A stretch of DNA of 64,000 nucleotides from PKWO01 sp036384915 (GTDB lineage Bacteria; Pseudomonadota; Gammaproteobacteria; Burkholderiales; Burkholderiaceae_D). The DNA lies in contig DASVLJ010000063.1 of assembly GCA_036384915.1 (NCBI GenBank), positions 12,336 through 76,335 of the forward strand, written 5' to 3'. The translations under genes and the position numbers were made by a program. The notes beneath the pieces were generated by a model. The model made no database searches. It saw only the letters and a program-made list of their open reading frames with translations, and was not told the origin of the DNA. Below are positions 1-8,217 of the stretch, piece after piece; position 1 is the first letter of the stretch, and every line of letters begins with the position of its first letter.

Positions 1-11
1 GAGAGCGCATT

Positions 12-190
12 CCAGGAGCGCTGTTCCTGGCACGAATCATGCTCTTATTGCTGTTGTCTGAGCCGGGCCGATGCGGGCCCGGTATCGTCATGCTGAGATT
101 TTGTTTTCGCCTTCATTGAAGAGGGCGAGCGGGCAACGGCGTCCGTTCAGCCAGGTTGGTGACCTGGCCGAGCGGACGCTTTTTTTATGG
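12..190 (+). promoter_or_regulatory. Structured leader with three hairpins ending in a U-run
   Basis: The 276 bases before the first gene hold no ORF that I believe. I see three hairpins: CCAGGA/TCCTGG at 12-17 and 25-30; CCGGGCC/GGCCCGG at 63-69 and 76-82 with a six-base loop; and GCGTCCG/CGGACGC at 139-145 and 173-179, with an inner GCCAGGT/ACCTGGC stem, followed by seven T at 180-186. The last is a good intrinsic terminator. It may end the gene to the left of the window, or act as an attenuator in the leader of the gene at 277. PilJ-N/NIT-like proteins often belong to nitrate systems controlled by ANTAR antiterminators, which bind paired hexaloop hairpins, but the loops here do not fit the A1/G4 loop rule well. 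Confidence 0.45.
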
Positions 191-276
191 CTTTTCAATT
201 CAAGGTCCCCGCCGCCATGCGCTTGCCGTAAAGACCGCAAGCCGAACGGGCCAAGGGGCAATAAAGGAGGCGTGCA

Positions 277-1071
277 GTGGAAAGAAGGCGGTTTTGTAGC
301 GGACTGGTCGTCCTCGCAGGCGGTGCCGTGGCGCCGCTCGGCGTTTTCGCGCGCGGTGCCGGTGTCAACGACATGATCAACAAAAGCGGGCGCCAACGCA
401 TGTTGTCGCAGCGCTTGGCGAAGGCCTATCTGCAACTGGGCCAGGCGATCGAAGAGAAGCATTCCAGGAAGATCCTGGATGCCTCCGTCAGCCAATTCGA
501 TCTGCAACTGACCGAATTGCTTGCCTTTGCGCCGACAGCCGATAACAAGGCGACGCTGGCGGACATGGACAAAACCTGGCAGGGCTTCAAGCAGCGCCTG
601 ATCGGGCGGGCACCCAACCAGGAGGATGCCAGGAGCATCATGTCCGTCAATGAAGATATCCTGGTGCTGGCGCAGGCCGCCACCGACCAATTGGAAAAAT
701 ATTCCGGCAGTGCGGCGGGTAAGCTGGTTAACCTTTCCGGCCGCCAGCGTATGCTGTCGCAAAGAATGGCGAAGTTTTACCAGGCGATCCGATGGGGTGT
801 CGCGCCTGCGGATGCGGCAGGCAAACTGGATCGCGCGCGCAGCGATTTCGTCGATGCCATGAAGGTTCTGAACGACGCACCAGGCAATACGCAGGCGATT
901 CGCGACGGGTTGTCGCTGGCCGCGCAGCAATGGACTTTCTTCGATGCCGCACTGCGGCTGGGAGTCGGGCCGAACGGCGGCATCCAGGACGCCACGAGCG
1001 TTGCCACCACCAGCGAGCGCATTTTGGAAGTGATGGACAATATTACGGGCCTGTACCAGCAATTGAGCTGA
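277..1071 (+). CDS. Exported protein with two PilJ-N type (nitrate/chemotaxis sensor) domains
   Basis: The 264-residue protein has an N-terminal hydrophobic export segment (about residues 8-27) and two copies of a helical domain, each opening with the same motif (SGRQRMLSQRLAK near residue 37 and SGRQRMLSQRMAK near residue 153). This motif marks the N-terminal sensor domain of PilJ and of NarX/NarQ-type nitrate sensors (Pfam PilJ family). There is no transmitter, HAMP or methyl-accepting domain, so it is probably a soluble periplasmic or membrane-tethered ligand-binding protein. The GTG start follows AAAGGAGG at 263-270 with ideal spacing. The nearest upstream signal is the hairpin leader at 12-190. 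In related bacteria such proteins often sit beside nitrate uptake genes; none is in view here, so nitrate as ligand is inference. Confidence 0.75.
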   Translation: MERRRFCSGLVVLAGGAVAPLGVFARGAGVNDMINKSGRQRMLSQRLAKAYLQLGQAIEEKHSRKILDASVSQFDLQLTELLAFAPTADNKATLADMDKTWQGFKQRLIGRAPNQEDARSIMSVNEDILVLAQAATDQLEKYSGSAAGKLVNLSGRQRMLSQRMAKFYQAIRWGVAPADAAGKLDRARSDFVDAMKVLNDAPGNTQAIRDGLSLAAQQWTFFDAALRLGVGPNGGIQDATSVATTSERILEVMDNITGLYQQLS

Positions 1072-1130
1072 AGTTGCTGCATCGGATGCATCGCACGGGT
1101 TTCCGGTAAGCGCAACATTTCAATTCCGGC

Positions 1131-1156
1131 GTGTCCTTAATCTAGATCAAGGACAC
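1131..1156 (+). promoter_or_regulatory. FNR/ANR-like box inside a 26-bp palindrome upstream of ubiU
   Basis: Arms GTGTCCTT (1131-1138) and AAGGACAC (1149-1156) are exact reverse complements. The centre reads TTAAT-CTAG-ATCAA (1137-1150), one base from the FNR/ANR consensus TTGAT-N4-ATCAA. It lies about 90 bases before the ubiU start, a plausible activator position. Oxygen-independent ubiquinone genes are expected to be induced without oxygen, which fits. Confidence 0.65.
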
Positions 1157-1242
1157 GCATCGGAGGCGCTGCTACATTCGCCGGATTGCGAACGGCCAGG
1201 GCAACATGGTCCCGGCCACGCTCCCACGAAAGCGATGCTTCC

Positions 1243-2331
1243 ATGACAGAAACCGGCAATCCGCAACACGGCGCGCAGGAATCGGTACAGGGTTTGCGCG
1301 GCGCTCCGGCGCAGGCTGCCCGCATACGGCAAAAACCGGAACTCGTCTGCCCGGCCGGCAGCCTGCCGGCGCTGAAGGCGGCCATCGACAACGGTGCCGA
1401 CTACGTCTATCTCGGCTTCCGCGACGCGACCAACGCGCGCAACTTCTCGGGCTTGAATTTCGACGACACGGCGATCACCGAAGGTTTGCGTTACGCGCAC
1501 GAGCGTGGGCGCAAGGTGCTGCTGGCGCTGAACACCTATCCCCAGGCGGCCACGTTCGGCTTGTGGTGCGAAGCGATCGACCGCGCCGCGCACCTCGGTG
1601 TCGATGCGGTGATCCTGGCCGATCTGGGCTTGATGGATTATGCGGCGCGCAAGCATCCGGCATTGCGCCTGCATCTGTCGGTGCAGGGCTCGGCCACCAA
1701 CCATGAAGCGATCAATTTCTACCGTCGCGAATTCGGCATTTCGCGCGCCGTGCTGCCGCGCGTGCTGTCGATCGAGCAGGTCGAGCAAGTGGTCGGCAAG
1801 ACCGAGGTCGAGATCGAGGTGTTCGGCTTCGGCAGCCTGTGCGTGATGGTGGAAGGGCGCTGCGCGCTGTCCTCCTACGCCACCGGGGATTCGCCGAATA
1901 CCCAGGGCGTCTGCTCGCCGGCCAAGGCCGTGCGCTGGCAGCAGACCGAACGGGGCCTCGAATCGCGCCTGAACGGCTTCTTGATCAACCGCTATGGCGC
2001 CGAGGAAAACGCGAGTTACCCGACCCTGTGCAAGGGGCGCTTCGATGTCGCCGACGAAAATTACTATGCCATCGAGGAACCCGCCAGCCTGAATACGCTC
2101 GACCTGCTGCCCAGGCTGGTGGATATGGGCATCAAGGCCATCAAGATCGAAGGGCGCCAGCGCAGCCCGGCCTATGTGGCCCAGGTCACGCGCGTGTGGC
2201 GCGACGCGATCGATGCCTGCGGCGTCGGGGACCGGCGCTACGCCTTGAAGAATTCGTGGATGCAGGAACTCGACAAGGTCGCCGAAGGCCAGCAGCACAC
2301 GCTGGGCGCCTACCACCGCTCATGGAAATAG
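1243..2331 (+). CDS. ubiU: UbiU, O2-independent ubiquinone hydroxylation protein (U32 peptidase family)
   Basis: This 362-residue protein belongs to the U32 peptidase-like family, subgroup UbiU/YhbU. With UbiV it forms a [4Fe-4S] heterodimer that allows ring hydroxylation of ubiquinone precursors without oxygen. The core begins near residue 32 (PELVCPAGS) and four cysteines fall where the cluster ligands are expected: C200 and C207 (SLCVMVEGRC), C224 (QGVCSPAK) and C263 (PTLCKGRF). I chose ATG 1243; an in-frame ATG at 1186 would add 19 unconserved residues. ubiV follows after 11 bases, and trhA and ubiT lie downstream in the same direction, so an operon is likely. The FNR-like palindrome upstream suggests anaerobic induction. 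Confidence 0.93.
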   Translation: MTETGNPQHGAQESVQGLRGAPAQAARIRQKPELVCPAGSLPALKAAIDNGADYVYLGFRDATNARNFSGLNFDDTAITEGLRYAHERGRKVLLALNTYPQAATFGLWCEAIDRAAHLGVDAVILADLGLMDYAARKHPALRLHLSVQGSATNHEAINFYRREFGISRAVLPRVLSIEQVEQVVGKTEVEIEVFGFGSLCVMVEGRCALSSYATGDSPNTQGVCSPAKAVRWQQTERGLESRLNGFLINRYGAEENASYPTLCKGRFDVADENYYAIEEPASLNTLDLLPRLVDMGIKAIKIEGRQRSPAYVAQVTRVWRDAIDACGVGDRRYALKNSWMQELDKVAEGQQHTLGAYHRSWK

Positions 2332-2342
2332 GGAATCAAGCG

Positions 2343-3254
2343 ATGAAACTGGCCCTCGGCCCCATTCTGTATTATTGGCCGCGCGAACAGGTTTCGCGCT
2401 TTTACGAAACGATGGCGGCCGGCCCCGTCGATATCGTCTACCTCGGCGAAACCGTCTGCTCGCGCCGCCACCAATTGCGCCTGGCCGATTGGCTCGCGCT
2501 GGCTGCCGAATTGCGCTCGGCGGGCAAGGAAGTCGTGCTTTCGACGCAGGTGCTGATCGAATCTGGCGCCGAATTGACGACCATGCGCAAACTGGCCGAG
2601 ACGCCCGATTTCGCGGTCGAGGCTAACGACATGGGCGCCGTGCATGTGCTCAACTGCGGCGCGGGCGCAGAGCGCCGCTTTGTCGCGGGCCCGCATATGA
2701 ACGTATATAGCCCGCCCACGCTGCGGCTGCTGCATCAATTCGGCGCCGGGCGCTGGGTCATGCCGCTGGAGATGGGATGCGCCGCCCTGGGCGAGATGCA
2801 GCGGGCGCGGCCCGACGGCATGCAAACCGAGGTGTTCGCCTACGGGCGCATGCCGCTGGCCTTTTCCGCGCGCTGTTTCACGGCGCGCCATCACAACGTC
2901 GGCAAGGATGCCTGCGGTTTCGCCTGCATGGAATACCCTGACGGCCTGCTACTGAAGACGGCGGAACGGAAGGACTTCCTCGTCTTGAACGGTACGCAGA
3001 CCCAATCGGCATCGGTGTACAACCTGCTCGGCGAGTTCGACGTCATGCGCGACCTTGGCGTCGATGTGCTGCGCCTTTCTCCGCAACGGCACGACATGGA
3101 GAGGATCGTCGAGCTGTTCGACGCGGTGCGCCACGCACGCATGGCGCCGGCCGAAGCGCTGGAACAATCGCGTGCTTTCATGCCGGGCGAAGCTTGCGAC
3201 GGATACTGGCACGGCCGGCCGGGTTTCGAACAGGTCGGCCGGAATGCCGCATAA
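2343..3254 (+). CDS. ubiV: UbiV, partner of UbiU in O2-independent ubiquinone synthesis
   Basis: 303 residues, U32 peptidase-like family, subgroup UbiV/YhbV. The four expected iron-sulfur ligands are present: C39 (GETVCSRR), C178 (SARCFTAR), C191 and C195 (DACGFAC). This spacing closely matches the E. coli protein as I remember it. The open frame extends far upstream inside ubiU, but the ATG at 2343, just past the ubiU stop, gives the normal family length and begins with the typical MKLALGPILYYW. The gene lies between ubiU and a hemolysin III-type membrane protein, with ubiT beyond it. Confidence 0.93.
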   Translation: MKLALGPILYYWPREQVSRFYETMAAGPVDIVYLGETVCSRRHQLRLADWLALAAELRSAGKEVVLSTQVLIESGAELTTMRKLAETPDFAVEANDMGAVHVLNCGAGAERRFVAGPHMNVYSPPTLRLLHQFGAGRWVMPLEMGCAALGEMQRARPDGMQTEVFAYGRMPLAFSARCFTARHHNVGKDACGFACMEYPDGLLLKTAERKDFLVLNGTQTQSASVYNLLGEFDVMRDLGVDVLRLSPQRHDMERIVELFDAVRHARMAPAEALEQSRAFMPGEACDGYWHGRPGFEQVGRNAA

Positions 3255-3278
3255 ACAGTCTCTTCAGGAGGAAGCGGG

Positions 3279-3893
3279 ATGTACCACGGCGAACGATTCA
3301 ACACCATCAGCCACATCGCGGGAGCGGCCCTTGCCGCAATCGGCGGCATCGCGCTGGTGTCGGTAGCCTGCCGCGCCGGCGACCCCTGGAAGATCGTCAG
3401 CTTCGCCATCTACGGCGCGATGCTGGTGCTGCTGTACGTATGTTCCAGCATGTATCACGGCGCGCGCGGCCAGATCAAGGCGTTTCTGCGCCATCTCGAT
3501 CACTGTGCGATCTATCTGCTGATCGCTGGCAGTTATACGCCGTTCGCCCTGGTGACGCTGCGCGGCGCCTGGGGCTGGTCGATATTCGGCAGCATCTGGG
3601 CCTTGGCCGCGCTCGGGATCGCCGAGGAATTCTGGCGCATCGGCCGCACCAGGCTGTTGGCCATCGCGCTCTACATTTTGATGGGCTGGCTGGTACTGGT
3701 CGCCATCGTGCCGCTGGTGCACTCCCTCGGTTGGCACGGCTTTCTCTGGCTGGCTGCGGGCGGCGTGCTCTATTCCGTCGGCGTGTTCTTTTACGTGAAC
3801 AAAAAGCTGCGCCACGGTCACGGCATCTGGCACCTCTTCGTGGTCGGGGGCAGCGCCTGCCATTATCTGGCCGTCTTGCTCTACGTTGCCTGA
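3279..3893 (+). CDS. trhA: Hemolysin III family (TrhA/YqfA, PAQR-like) membrane protein
   Basis: 204 residues with seven predicted membrane segments. The family hallmarks are visible: an early histidine helix (FNTISHIAGA), SSMYHGARG, then LDHCAIYLLIAGSYTPF, and a late HLFVVGGSACHY. These histidines and acids form the metal site of PAQR/hemolysin III proteins. A strong AGGAGG ribosome site lies about nine bases before the start. In some bacteria TrhA affects membrane energetics and unsaturated lipid homeostasis; true haemolysis is doubtful. Its place between ubiV and ubiT suggests co-transcription with the anaerobic ubiquinone genes, but a functional tie is only inferred. Confidence 0.85.
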   Translation: MYHGERFNTISHIAGAALAAIGGIALVSVACRAGDPWKIVSFAIYGAMLVLLYVCSSMYHGARGQIKAFLRHLDHCAIYLLIAGSYTPFALVTLRGAWGWSIFGSIWALAALGIAEEFWRIGRTRLLAIALYILMGWLVLVAIVPLVHSLGWHGFLWLAAGGVLYSVGVFFYVNKKLRHGHGIWHLFVVGGSACHYLAVLLYVA

Positions 3894-3914
3894 AATCGCA
3901 CACCTCACTCCGCT

Positions 3915-4439
3915 ATGTCCATGCAAAACAACCAAGCCATCTATCGCCTGCCGGCACCGGTAGCCAAAGCCGTTTCGCTGTTGCCGGCCTATCCCGGGTC
4001 ATTGCTGTTCGTCGCCCTGTTGAACCTGCTCGTAGTGCGGCACTTGCCGCGCGACAGTACCGAGGCCATGAGCGGGAAAGTCGTGCGCATCAAGGTGACC
4101 GATGCGGGTGCCGCCTTCGATTTCCGCTGGCAGGGCGACGGCTTCGTCGCCTGTGCGGCGACCAGCCTGCCCGATTTGACCATCGCAGCCAGTGCACACG
4201 ATTTCTATCTGCTGTCGCAACGGCGCGAAGATCCCGACACCTTGTTTTTTGCGCGCCGTCTGGCAATGGATGGCGATACCGACCTCGGCCTGCTGGTCAA
4301 GAATTCGCTCGACGCAATCGATGCGCCGCTGTTTTCGCCGGACAGCCTGGCGCCGCGCGCGGTATGGACGGCGCTGAGGAACCGTGTCCGGCAAAAGCCG
4401 ACGTCCCACCCAGTACGAGCCGGGGCGGGGCGCAAGTAG
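3915..4439 (+). CDS. ubiT: UbiT, SCP2-domain lipid-binding ubiquinone accessory factor
   Basis: 174 residues, the usual UbiT length. After a short N-terminal helix (PAPVAKAVSLLPAYP) comes an SCP2 sterol-carrier fold, seen in GKVVRIKVTDAGAAFDFRWQ and the FYLLSQRREDPDTLFFARRL stretch typical of UbiT/YhbT. UbiT binds ubiquinone intermediates and, with UbiU and UbiV, supports the O2-independent pathway. The start may be ATG 3915 or ATG 3921. It is the last gene of the ubiU-ubiV-trhA-ubiT set. The C-terminal tail is basic and poorly conserved. The following 203 bases up to the convergent gene hold nothing I can name. Confidence 0.88.
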   Translation: MSMQNNQAIYRLPAPVAKAVSLLPAYPGSLLFVALLNLLVVRHLPRDSTEAMSGKVVRIKVTDAGAAFDFRWQGDGFVACAATSLPDLTIAASAHDFYLLSQRREDPDTLFFARRLAMDGDTDLGLLVKNSLDAIDAPLFSPDSLAPRAVWTALRNRVRQKPTSHPVRAGAGRK

Positions 4440-4642
4440 GCGACTCATGAATTCCGCACCGCTCACCTGGCGGCGGGTGCGCAGATAGAGGGCGTGCTTG
4501 CGGCACGCCGTCATCGAGGCGACGATGGGCATGGTGAAAATCGATATTGCGGCGATCGAGGCAGCGCGCCGCGGGTGACATTGCGCAGCCAGGCCCGCCG
4601 CGTCGGGCGGAGCGAGCCTGGGTTGACGCAGGATATCTCCAA

Positions 4643-5770
4643 TCAGTCGTCGTGGTCGTCGTCGAAGTCCCAAGGCGGCGTCAAGCCGGTAAAGTCGCCG
4701 ATCATCTTGGCGTCATACGGCCCGTTCAATTGATTGAAGCCGTTGCCGGGCACATTCAATGCCCCCTGCTGGAACACTATCTGCTGCGCATGGTTGACTT
4801 CGATCACGCGTTCGTTGAACTGGTCGCTGATCAGCGTATTGCCGTTGCGTAGCCGTACCGCGCGCGTCGGGAGCGGCGCCGCGTTGCTGCCGGCTTGGCC
4901 GTTGGTGGCGTATTGCCAGACGATATTGTCGCTTGTGTCGACTTCCACGATGCGGTTGTTGTTGGAGTCGCTGATCAGGGTATTGCCGTTAGGCAGGCGG
5001 CTGGCGAAGGCGACGCCGTTCAATGTGCCGCCGGCCGTGAATTGCTTGACGATCTGCAAGCTGTTGTCGACTTCGATGGCGCGGTTGTTGCCTTCGTCGG
5101 CAATCAGGATATTGCCGTTTTCCAGCAGTTCGGCGCTGTTGGGATTGTTCAGCTGGTTCGCCCCCATGCCGCTGGTGCCTGTCGTGCCGTATTGCCAGAT
5201 CAGGCGCTTGTGCCGGTCGACGACGATCACGCGCTGGTTGCCCTGGTCGGCGATGATCACGAACAAGCCGCGCCGGTTCTGGAAGCTCGGCAGCACGGCG
5301 GCTTGCACCGGCGTGTTCAATTGATCCATGCCGGAACCGGTCACGCCAGCCTGGCCGTATTGCCAGACGATCCTGCCTTCGCGGTCGACCAGCATGACCC
5401 GGTTGTCGGCGCAACCCGTGGCAGGCGTCGAGCAGCCGGGCAGGGCTGGCGAGGAAGCGGGGATGCCGGTGCCCGAAATGAGCGTGAGCGACCCGACGCG
5501 TTCCGCGTCGTTGACACCGACCACGCTATGCGGGCCGGGTTGGTCCGATCCGTTGCCGAATTGCCAGACGATCCGGTGCGTCGCCGGATCGACCTCGATC
5601 ACGCGGTTGTTGAATTGATCGGCAATCAGGATGCGGTGGCGGTAGCCGAACCCGCCGTCGTCGGCGACGGCATGGCTTGCGGCCAAGGGGAGCAGGCAGA
5701 TCAGGGCGGTACCCAGCGCCAGCCTTAATGTGGGGCAACGATTTGGTTTTCGATGAATGCGTGGCGACAT
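4643..5770 (-). CDS. Exported NHL/PQQ-like beta-propeller protein
   Basis: 375 residues with a cleavable signal peptide (hydrophobic 17-32, cleavage near AVADDG). The mature part repeats a blade of about 45-50 residues of the form ILIADQFNNRVIEVD...IVWQYG, at least six times, as in NHL or arylsulfotransferase-type propellers (NGNTLISDSNNNRIVEVD). It ends in an acidic FDDDHDD tail. Such propellers are usually binding or scaffold proteins; no catalytic residues can be pointed to. A good ribosome site (CCAGGAGAA on the minus strand) precedes the ATG. It stands alone, convergent with ubiT. Confidence 0.75.
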   Translation of the reverse strand: MSPRIHRKPNRCPTLRLALGTALICLLPLAASHAVADDGGFGYRHRILIADQFNNRVIEVDPATHRIVWQFGNGSDQPGPHSVVGVNDAERVGSLTLISGTGIPASSPALPGCSTPATGCADNRVMLVDREGRIVWQYGQAGVTGSGMDQLNTPVQAAVLPSFQNRRGLFVIIADQGNQRVIVVDRHKRLIWQYGTTGTSGMGANQLNNPNSAELLENGNILIADEGNNRAIEVDNSLQIVKQFTAGGTLNGVAFASRLPNGNTLISDSNNNRIVEVDTSDNIVWQYATNGQAGSNAAPLPTRAVRLRNGNTLISDQFNERVIEVNHAQQIVFQQGALNVPGNGFNQLNGPYDAKMIGDFTGLTPPWDFDDDHDD

Positions 5771-6228
5771 CTTGTTCTCCTGGAGTGTGATCCCCTGTTC
5801 GTAAGGCCGGACTCGAACCTATGGTGGCCCGCTTGGGCGGGAGGAGCCGGCTTGGGCGCAGGCTTGTTGACGTTTCTCCCGTAGCCTGTGCGATGTCATG
5901 TGCGGGGCTTGCGCGTTGCCTGTTCCCGCCGACATCTTGCGTTCGGTTAAGACGGCGGAGGCGCCGCAAATTACCCCGTTTGCTTTGAGGTGAATACCTG
6001 CACGGGAGCCAAAAGGTTCAATGTCTCTGCTCGATACCGTCAAATAGCGTTGTGTCCGCGATTGCCGGCATCGGTTTTGAAAAGGGCGATCTGGACGTGC
6101 ACGGCATCGGGTCGCACGAGTACCGGGAAGCGGTGCCAAGGGCTCGAACGCCGGTGAGCGCCATTGGCAATCCTGCGCGTACGGGTTAACATTGCAGGAA
6201 ACCGTCACGCCAGACCAGGCCCTGCGAC
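5771..6228. other. 458-base intergenic region without a recognised gene
   Basis: This gap separates the leftward propeller gene from the rightward gene at 6229. Short frames exist on both strands, but none has a ribosome site, codon bias or family signature that I recognise. It presumably holds the two divergent promoters. I see no clear operator. Confidence 0.5.
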
Positions 6229-6771
6229 ATGAACAAGAAAGCCGACAGCCTCATCGCCATCGCTATCATCGCCGTGATCGTCGGCGTCCTCTATTGGTGG
6301 CTGCAGTCAGGCAACATCCACGAGTGGAAGGAAGAAGTGAAGCTGGCCGATGGCCGCACCATCGTGGTCGAGCAGAAGCGTCGCCTGGAGGGCCGGACCA
6401 TGCGCGAAGCCTGGGTCAGTTTCGCACTCCCCGACATCAGCGACAAGCCGCTGGTCTGGCATGAATCCTTGAGCCCGCTGGTGCTCAACGTCAATGCAGG
6501 CAAGCTGTATGTGGTGGCCTATCCACCCACGAAAACGGAACTGGCCAAATACGGCAACCCGGCACGCGGCTATGTCTGCTTCCAATGGATGAACGGCGCG
6601 TGGAAGCAGATCCGTTTCGAGTACGTGCCGAGTGCAATCTATCAATCCAACATGCTGATCTGGCCGCTTCCCGAAAACGAATCGCGCCTGCTGACGCTGG
6701 CTGAAAAGAACGGCCCGGAATATAACGGCAGCCCGAAGGTGCAGGCCGAGTTGAAACAGCTCAGACCGTAG
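6229..6771 (+). CDS. Membrane-anchored hypothetical protein
   Basis: 180 residues. One N-terminal membrane segment (IAIAIIAVIVGVLYWWL, about 8-24) is followed by a soluble, probably periplasmic domain of beta character with many aromatic residues (PLVWHESLSPLVLNV, YVCFQWMNGAWKQIRFEY). I do not recognise the family. Codon use and composition match the neighbours, and the frame is free of competing ORFs of similar quality. No operon partner: the next gene, an Lrp-type regulator, is 270 bases away across an A+T-rich region. Confidence 0.65.
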   Translation: MNKKADSLIAIAIIAVIVGVLYWWLQSGNIHEWKEEVKLADGRTIVVEQKRRLEGRTMREAWVSFALPDISDKPLVWHESLSPLVLNVNAGKLYVVAYPPTKTELAKYGNPARGYVCFQWMNGAWKQIRFEYVPSAIYQSNMLIWPLPENESRLLTLAEKNGPEYNGSPKVQAELKQLRP

Positions 6772-6939
6772 CGCTTTCCTGAACCCCTCGCGGCATTCGT
6801 CATGCCAAAGTCCACGTTTTTCCTGGTTCAGCCCTCGTGAGGCTGGCAGTGTCCCTCATCGGCCTTGTGGGCGATAAGGCCGGCCCTTGCGGCGTGACGC
6901 ACGGGCTGGAATCTCGACAAGAAAGCATGAAGAATGTTA

Positions 6940-7040
6940 ATCTGCATTGATAGGAATTTTATTCTTGATTATTGTTTTTAAATGCTTTTATTCGGAAGAT
7001 TGTTCTTAAAAATACGGACTTCATAAAATAAACATTTTCA
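6940..7040 (+). promoter_or_regulatory. A+T-rich promoter region of the Lrp-type regulator
   Basis: About 90 bases strikingly rich in A and T in an otherwise G+C-rich window, just before the Lrp/AsnC gene. Lrp-family genes are commonly autoregulated through A+T-rich upstream DNA, so this is probably the promoter and self-binding region. No single operator can be fixed by eye. Confidence 0.45.
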
Positions 7041-7042
7041 TC

Positions 7043-7513
7043 ATGACCGACGCCGCCGCCCTCACCAAGCAAGATCGTGAAATCCTGCGTGCCCTGCAGC
7101 GCAATGCGCGTTTGAAGAATGCCGAGCTGGCCGAATTGGTCGGCATGTCCACCACGGCCTGCTGGAACCGCACGCGCCAGTTGGAAGAAAGCGGTGTCAT
7201 ACGCGGCTATGCCGCCTTGGTCGATCAGGGCAAGCTCGGCTTTACCGACACGGTGCTGATCGAAGTGACGCTCGACCGGCACGACGACAATATGCTCGAG
7301 CGTTTCGGCGAGGCGCTGGCCACCTTGCCCGAAGTGCTCGAAGCCTATCTCGTCTCCGGGGAGTATGACTACCTGATCAAGGTGGCGGTGCAAGGAACTT
7401 CAGGCTACGAGCGTTTCCTGCGCGAGAAGCTGTACAAGATAGCGGGCATACGCCACAGCCGCTCGATGTTTGCCCTGCGCTGCATGAAGAACCAGCCCTC
7501 GGTGCTGGTTTGA
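7043..7513 (+). CDS. Lrp/AsnC family transcriptional regulator
   Basis: 156 residues with the standard two-part layout: an N-terminal winged helix-turn-helix (DREILRALQRNARLKNAELA, with the recognition helix in STTACWNRTRQLEESG) and a C-terminal RAM/AsnC ligand domain (FGEALATLPEVLEAYLVSGE-YDYLIKV). This family senses amino acids and usually controls an adjacent amino-acid transport or breakdown gene, but no such gene is next to it here. The A+T-rich upstream region suggests autoregulation. The regulated target cannot be read from the context. Confidence 0.9.
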   Translation: MTDAAALTKQDREILRALQRNARLKNAELAELVGMSTTACWNRTRQLEESGVIRGYAALVDQGKLGFTDTVLIEVTLDRHDDNMLERFGEALATLPEVLEAYLVSGEYDYLIKVAVQGTSGYERFLREKLYKIAGIRHSRSMFALRCMKNQPSVLV

Positions 7514-7557
7514 TGCCGGCGAGGGTTGGCCTTGGAACCGCGGGAGATAGTTGAAGC

Positions 7558-8028
7558 TTATCCTCCGGCGCTCTTGTAGACGCCGCAGCTGACGATCACG
7601 TCTTCATACTTCTCGAAATACATCGATTTGGGCTCGATCTGCTTGGTTACCGGATTGACGAACTTGTAGTCTTGCCAGCCCTTGCCCTTGGACTTTACAA
7701 GCTCGATCCTCTCTTTGATGTAGGATTTGCCGTCGGTGTCCTTGAGTTCGATCAAGTTCACGCCCTGCATTTTCTTGTTCGATCCGTGAGCCAGCTCCTT
7801 GCCGCTCATGTCCATCACCGTGACGTAGAGATCGCGGTCGCGATACTTGTTCGAGAGCGTGTTGATCTCGTCGATCACGGCATCCTTGCCGCCGGATTTC
7901 ATGTCCGCGATCACGCGGTGGACCATGGCGACGGCCTGTTCCGGCGTGGCCCGGTCTTCGGCAATGGCGGGGAGGGCGAGCAGTAATGTAAAAGCAAATG
8001 CGGCAAGCTGCGAAAAGACTCTTGACAT
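7558..8028 (-). CDS. Periplasmic single-Cache-domain protein
   Basis: 156 residues with a clear signal peptide (hydrophobic 8-20, cleavage after AIAE). The mature part is one small Cache domain: a long helix (PEQAVAMVHRVIADMKSGG), then RDLYVTVMDMSGKELAHGSN, and KGWQDYKFVNPVTKQIEPKS followed by the final strand. Stand-alone Cache_2 proteins occur in the betaproteobacterial periplasm and probably bind small acids or amines, but the ligand is unknown. It converges with the Lrp gene and faces away from the GH16 gene. Confidence 0.8.
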   Translation of the reverse strand: MSRVFSQLAAFAFTLLLALPAIAEDRATPEQAVAMVHRVIADMKSGGKDAVIDEINTLSNKYRDRDLYVTVMDMSGKELAHGSNKKMQGVNLIELKDTDGKSYIKERIELVKSKGKGWQDYKFVNPVTKQIEPKSMYFEKYEDVIVSCGVYKSAGG

Positions 8029-8217
8029 GGCGTTGTCTCCTTTTTGTGGGCTTCAGCTGTTTGGGCATGCCGCAACAACTCTACACCAACAATCGAGCGG
8101 CTGGGAAATCGATGCGGCATTGTTGCGCAGATGCATACGACAAGACGGCTTGATGCAAGGCTTGCGCAACCGGCATGTTCATGCAAACCTGTCGCCATCG
8201 TCAACCAGGAGATTGCA

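Noticed and set aside
1839..2342. Upstream part of the open frame that contains ubiV
   Set aside because: It overlaps the conserved end of ubiU; the ATG at 2343 gives the normal ubiV length and start.
5800..5830. A tRNA-like T-arm (GGACTCGAACC) in the gap before the propeller gene
   Set aside because: No acceptor, D-arm or anticodon arm can be built around it.
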